From assembly GCF_020080835.1 (NCBI RefSeq), contig NC_058165.1, forward strand, positions 15,617,915-15,681,914: a stretch of DNA of 64,000 nt. Direction: 5' to 3'. A model generated the notes under the pieces. It had not been told where the DNA came from, ran no database searches, and saw nothing but the letters and a program-made list of their open reading frames with translations. The DNA is from Cotesia glomerata. Lineage: Eukaryota > Arthropoda > Insecta > Hymenoptera > Braconidae. Made by a program: the position numbers and the translations under genes. Of the stretch, positions 60,183 through 64,000 are shown piece by piece. The first letter of the stretch is position 1. Each line of letters opens with the position of its first letter.

Positions 60183-60524
60183 CATCTTACAGAAAAATTG
60201 CGAGATTTACAAGCAGTAACACATTTAGAACTTCTATCATTGTTCCGTGGTGAACCAGTCATCCGCGAGCCTCGTAGCCAAACATTAAAAAGAGATGAGG
60301 ATATTAACAATGCTTGGATATTATACGAACAAAATATTTTAAATATTCAATCTTTCCTAGCTTATGCTAGTTTTTTTCTGAAGCCCGCGTATCAAGAAGA
60401 AGAGCAGAACCTTAATAATATGGATATCGTGACTGATGAAGAGGAGGATGTATTAGAAGTAGGAGGTAATGTCAATTAAATATGTAATAAATTTCGAGTG
60501 ATTAATGCTATCGGAATAAATGAA

Positions 60525-60925
60525 ATATCGCGTTACTAATACCAGAAGAAGGGCGCATCTCAACATCGATGCTCTGCGAAGCCAGAAGGGCGCATAGAAA
60601 AATTTTTTTTCCTCCAATTGACCTAAAAATGTTTATAACATTCAGATCTGTAAGAAAAAGGGAATAACAAAAATTTTTTATACGCCCTTTTGGCTCTAAG
60701 ACAAAAAATTATGCGCCCTTATGCCTTTAGAATTTTTTTGTCTTAAAGCCAAAAGGGCGTATACAAAAAAACAATTTTTATTCACTTTCCTTATAGATCT
60801 ATATGTTATGAACATTTTTAGGCTAATTAGAGTAAAAAAAAATTTTTTATACCCCCTTTTGGTTCTGCAGGGCCAGAAGGGCGTAGATGTTGAGATGCGA
60901 CCTTCCGGCATTAGTAACGCGATAT
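60525..60925. mobile_element. Palindromic MITE with ATATCGCGTTACTAAT ends
   Basis: The left end ATATCGCGTTACTAATACCAG is mirrored at 60886-60925 (ATTAGTAACGCGATAT), with the mirrored run reaching about 40 bp (..CGCATCTCAACATC). Inner copies of AGAAGGGCG and CGCCCTTTTGGC are also mirrored. It lies 46 bp after the stop codon of gene B. Confidence 0.82.
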
Positions 60926-61721
60926 AGTAGTCCATTCTTCAAAGGATCTAATCGAGATCTGATAGATAGATTGTTTAAATTTTGTAGACAATATTTGAAA
61001 AATTTGTACCATAACGAATAATCAAAAGCTACCAAAAATGTTATGTTCTGTGAAATAAAATAAAAGATAAAAAAGATGGTGCACATAAATTAGATGGCAT
61101 TAATATCACCATGTTAAACTACAAAATTGATAATAGAAATAGCATTAACTAAAAGTGTTAAACTTATTTTTCCAGGCGTGATTCTACAGCCACCAGAATA
61201 CTATTATGCAATGGAAGTTTTTCATGAAATTGATGTAGTGTTTGAATAGTAGAGAATCGTATGAAAATCTAACTATTGCATTGGTCTTCATGACGAAACT
61301 TTTGAAAAATTTGGATATATTTTGACCTCAGCTCGTCAACTAATTTAGAAAAATAATACATATGGCTTAAAAGTTTATATAAGTATGTATATATATGTTT
61401 AAATAAAAATTACATTCTCCTATCTTTTTATTAAATTCGCTGTTGCATTGGTTATTTTTTTCGAAATTATTGAAACTTTTAATTGATTAAGTGTGTTCTC
61501 TATGCTACAATCAAATGGTCCAGTAACTTTCAACTATTGTGTTCTCACAACTCAAAGAGGATTTAAGTTTGCTCATCAATATCATTCTGACTTAAATTTT
61601 TGTCAAATAAAATTATTGACGTTTGTACATATGACAGTGTGATTTTATAGACGAAAATTTCCAGGTATAGTATCATAAGAAATCTATAATATCGATTGAA
61701 TTAGACTTGTTTTGCAGTCGG
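60926..61721. other. Gene-free DNA between MULE gene B and the right TIR
   Basis: 61255-61390 is a copy of the dispersed repeat seen at 33385 and 33650. A short plus-strand phrase at 61176-61248 after a TTTTCCAG acceptor ('VILQPPEYYYAMEVFHEID') could be a further decayed exon but is too short to assign. Confidence 0.4.
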
Positions 61722-62047
61722 TAACGCGGCTGAATTTTTTTAAACGTATGACGTTAGGGAAACATCACGTTTAGACCCTTGAACGATTTACAAATGGCAC
61801 GCTTGTGATGCTATCGCTTTTAGAAGCTTTACATTTTGAAGCATACCGTTTCTTAAGATGAACGTTATTTAAACATCACATTTCTAGCATAGACATTTTA
61901 GATTAAGTAACGTTTATGAAAACTAATTTTCGGCAAGTATCACATTTCTTAAATGTGCTTATCTCGATATCAGACGTTTGGGATAGTGCAACCTTACTAA
62001 AAACATTACGTTTTGTATAGTCTCTGTTAGGACTAAGTTGTGGCACC
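61722..62047 (-). repeat. Right TIR of the 19-kb MULE unit
   Basis: Inverted match of 42915-43240. Ends in ACTAAGTTGTGGCACC followed by the duplicated TCGTCCGATGG. Confidence 0.88.
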
Positions 62048-62096
62048 TCGTCCGATGGACGGGGGCACGGGGAACGGGGTCATTTTACCCGTTTTT

Positions 62097-62185
62097 TGCG
62101 CATGCGCACGGGTAATTTACCAAAAGTAGGAAATATGACTGCTCCCGTGCCCTCGGGTCTCTCGGGTACTATTTGCGCGTGCGCA
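62097..62185. promoter_or_regulatory. Two NRF-1/EWG-like sites
   Basis: TGCGCATGCGCA at 62097-62108 is the perfect palindromic binding motif of NRF-1 (EWG in flies), and TGCGCGTGCGCA at 62174-62185 differs by one base. They lie in a locally GC-richer patch inside the Harbinger element, upstream of the accessory gene's exons in its direction of transcription, and could form its promoter. Inference from motif only. Confidence 0.45.
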
Positions 62186-62485
62186 TAGGTATTTTTTTAA
62201 ACCACGAAAAGTATCCCTAGATTTGAAATTTTTTACCATCTGTTATTCTTATTACTAATGATAATTAACGATTAAGTTATTTATTGTTTAGTAAGAAATT
62301 AATTCATTCATTAGTAAATCTAAACAATTATGATCTAAACAACTGTTGCAAATCTCCATACATATACCTCAAACATAAACTAGTGATATTTCCTAAAAAT
62401 AAAAACAATAAATATTTTGAGTTTATTTTCTTACACAGAAAAATGAAAAAATATTTCTGTTATTATTATCCTTTTGATTTTATAT

Positions 62486-62540
62486 AATATAATACATCTT
62501 CCAACGCTTCTATATCTAGGTAATCTTCAAATAGTGCCAT
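62486..62540 (-). CDS. Possible first exon of the Harbinger accessory gene
   Basis: An ATG at 62540-62538 opens 'MALFEDYLDIEALED' followed by a possible GT donor (GATGTATTAT), or runs to a stop after 24 codons. It sits between the right Harbinger end and the accessory gene, on the same strand. No domain is recognised; alternatively chance. Confidence 0.3.
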
Positions 62541-62769
62541 TTTTATAAAAAAAAGTAAACAACTTTAATCTAATGTTTAAATAAAAATTTATTTTTAAAA
62601 TAAGTAAATTTCCGCTTAATCCTTAAAATAAAAAGCTAATTTGAGTTTAGCTTTTTACGATTTGATGCTATTAAGTTTTTTCCAGGTGGCAGCACGGCCT
62701 AAATTAACCATGTGATACAATTTGACGCTCATAACCAGCGTCAAGCGTCAGCATGAAGTTACACCCCAA

Positions 62770-62885
62770 GCAGGGAAGGGCACGTAAAATACTTAACGTA
62801 TTATACTTAGTTTTATACATGTATAATACACGTAAATTACCGGTTGGGTTTCTTACGTGACGTATTTTACGTTAGGTATTTCAAC
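62770..62885. repeat. Small palindrome-array element, ACGTAAAATAC motif
   Basis: ACGTAAAATAC, GTATTATAC, GTATAATACACGTAAAT and GTATTTTACG form overlapping inverted copies within 110 bp, with ACCGGTTGGG at 62839-62848. Architecture matches the arrays at 1500 and 15690, with a different motif. Confidence 0.45.
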
Positions 62886-63029
62886 ACCATCTGCCGAACT
62901 TTTGATGAACTTAAATTAGTAAATAAATAAATATAAACTAAAAATTTATCATTATTAACCTAATATTTAATTAAATTGAAGTTTTTACATTAATAATTCA
63001 TAGAATTATAATATCATAAAGAAAAAAAT

Positions 63030-64000
63030 ATGCAAAGAGGAGGTCGACCGAAGCACAGTTTTTGGGAAGAAGGAGGATTTCAGCGTATTCGTGAAAACGG
63101 AAAACAAGTTGCATCATGTGTAAAGTGTAAAAAAATAATGAATAATACCGCTGAACAACGATTGAAGAGTCACAGGTAAATTTAATCTTAGTCTCAATTT
63201 TTTCTATTCTCTATGATTTAAAATTATTAAACTATAAATTTATTTTATAGGAAGTCGCGTATTTGGGAAAACTCTGATTCAATTTCTGAATCTGAAGATA
63301 ACTGTAATATAACATTGTCTAAAAAACGAAGAAATCTTTAAGTAACTTTTTTTATAGTAATAATTTCATTTGATCTAATTCAAGATCTTTATTTTAAAAA
63401 ATTTTGTAAAATATTACGGCCTGCATATGAAGTCCCTAGTGAAGTTAAGTTATCGACAACTTTACTTGAAAAAGCTCACGATAAATTTACTGATCGTAAA
63501 CTAAACTTGAAGGAGAAAAAAGGAACATTATTATTTTGTAAAAATGTTGCTCAAACAAGTGGCTTAGAGATTATTGCTATAACAAGAACTGGAAATGATA
63601 CATTATTTCTAAAGTCTTGGATCTTGGGAGAAGAACGTGATTATATAAGTAATTATTTGCAAATGATTAACGAGTCAAGCTCGATCGCACTTAAAAAGTA
63701 TTATATATCAGTGTATGCTGTGATATCATTTATAAACATACCAAAAAATAATCGTATTCTTGATTCCACATCAGCATCGCAACTTCCATCGGAATCTATA
63801 TTTATGTGGCACTTTAATTGTCATTTAGAAACTGTCGATACACTTATGCAGCAATTCACGATGATTCTTTAGAAATCAAAATTAATCGTCTGTTAAACGC
63901 TATAAAAAGTACTGATGTTGAAAAAAAATTAGTAAAACGAGGTGGAGATACTCTATCAGCTGTCAAACAAGATGCTCAGTTTTTATACTATTCCAAATTA
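63030..64000 (+). pseudogene. BED-finger hAT transposase, 5' part
   Basis: Exon 1 (63030-63175) begins 'MQRGGRPKHSFWEEGGF' and has a BED zinc finger (C-V-K-C, then H at the exon end 'RLKSHR'). An intron (63176-63252) joins in phase to exon 2, which encodes an acidic linker, a TAA at 63339-63341, and then in the same frame 'FCKILRPAYEVPSE' and 'LSTTLLEKAH', the standard hAT block after the BED finger. The frame holds to about 63850, then shifts by one base and continues ('INRLLNAIKS') to the window end. One nonsense and one frameshift only, so a young relic. The catalytic core and dimerisation domain would lie beyond base 64000. Confidence 0.8.

Larger units (their letters stand above)
55993..60479 (+). 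pseudogene. MULE transposase B
   Basis: Plus-strand exons with GT-AG borders: 55993-56106, about 56752-57110 (decayed), 58311-58511, 58616-58952, 60193-60479. The DDE core appears as 'MTAKSSSAYSAGLTYFKRRF' and 'IPQTFITDFEISLVEFNSIY' (second catalytic D), followed by 'FMALALLPHQDIPAGFDWLV' and 'RSNNYSEASNRR', then 'HPSIWTFTG'. This is the order in MULE transposases. The last exon is acidic and stops at 60479. Frame breaks lie near 56880, at 58310 and at the 58616 junction. The sequence is unlike gene A beyond the general fold and lacks a RING finger, so it is a different MULE lineage, divergently placed. Confidence 0.7.
42915..62047. mobile_element. 19.1-kb MULE-type unit with long TIRs and 11-bp target duplication
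   Basis: The left terminus GGTGCCACAACTTAGTCCTA (42915) and the right terminus, read inward from 62047, GGTGCCACAACTTAGTCCTA, begin inverted repeats of about 325 bp (42915-43240 and 61722-62047) with moderate divergence. The 11 bases TCGTCCGATGG flank both ends exactly (42904-42914 and 62048-62058). Long TIRs with 8-11-bp duplications are typical of Mutator-like elements, and the interior contains two MULE transposase genes (A, minus; B, plus). At 19 kb it is far larger than a simple MULE and is best seen as a composite with later insertions. Confidence 0.82.
39069..62763. mobile_element. PIF/Harbinger element, split by nested insertions
   Basis: The left end TGTAACCTCATGATGACGCT (39069) is matched at 62717-62763, read inward, by TGTAACTTCATGCTGACGCT, and the similarity runs on through TGACGCT..AGCGTCAAA for about 45 bp. 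Removing the 19,133-bp MULE-like unit and the 382-bp piggyBac-like MITE leaves about 4.2 kb, a normal Harbinger size. The remainder holds a DDE transposase on the plus strand and a MADF-BESS gene on the minus strand, the usual two-gene arrangement of this superfamily. The 3-bp target duplication could not be fixed by eye. Confidence 0.65.

Noticed and set aside
42915..62047. Maverick/Polinton element
   Set aside because: Size and TIR length would fit, but the duplication is 11 bp, not 6, and no polymerase, integrase, ATPase or capsid gene was seen, while two MULE transposases were.
1..64000. CRISPR array, bacterial operon, integrated virus or polydnavirus segment
   Set aside because: No regular spacer array, no ribosome-binding-site-led gene strings, no viral structural or replication genes; genes have spliceosomal introns.

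Overview
The window is AT-rich nuclear DNA from an insect, most likely a hymenopteran (parasitoid-wasp-like). The grounds are two intron-bearing host genes, TRAPPC10 and an IMD-like death-domain gene, set in a dense bed of insect-type transposons (jockey-superfamily LINEs, PIF/Harbinger, MULE, hAT, piggyBac-like and mariner-like MITEs). The order call is an inference from protein style; no marker gene settles it. Two 100-base runs of N (1640-1739 and 28782-28881) are scaffold gaps.

Layout. 1-8.4 kb: two copies of a long-TIR DNA element, a LINE 3' fragment, one insertion with a visible empty site, and three short TA-flanked MITEs. 8377-10931: a TTAA-flanked element carrying a Mutator-like transposase fragment and a convergent DnaQ-like exonuclease fragment. 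12.3-21.9 kb: TRAPPC10 on the minus strand, seven exons with GT-AG borders. Its last intron has swollen to about 6.4 kb and holds a dead LINE and several repeats. 22.1-27.2 and 31.1-33.1 kb: two dead LINEs of one family, in opposite orientation. The expected N-terminal third of TRAPPC10 is not visible; a possible first exon lies at 34416-34488. 35.4-36.7 kb: a TA-flanked element built on an iterated motif. 37270-38100: IMD-like gene, minus strand, three exons, 221 codons, with a caspase-site/IAP-binding-like N-terminus and a C-terminal death domain.

39.07-62.76 kb is a transposon nest. The outermost layer is a PIF/Harbinger element with a DDE transposase on + and a MADF-BESS accessory gene on -. 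A 382-bp piggyBac-like MITE sits at a TTAA inside a MADF exon. Further upstream the accessory gene is split by a 19,133-bp unit with about 325-bp terminal inverted repeats and an exact 11-bp target duplication. That unit has the termini of a Mutator-like element (MULE) and contains two divergent, decayed MULE transposase genes of different type: A (minus, FLYWCH-like N-terminus, RING-finger C-terminus) and B (plus). Between them lies a 4.1-kb foldback built of tRNA-like subrepeats, which contains a hAT fragment, another piggyBac-like MITE and another iterated-motif element.

The window ends in a BED-finger hAT transposase (63.03-64.0 kb) with one nonsense codon and one frameshift. Only TRAPPC10 (membrane trafficking) and the IMD-like gene (innate immune signalling) look like working host genes; nearly everything else is mobile DNA in decay. 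All splice borders, target-site duplications and domain names were read by eye.
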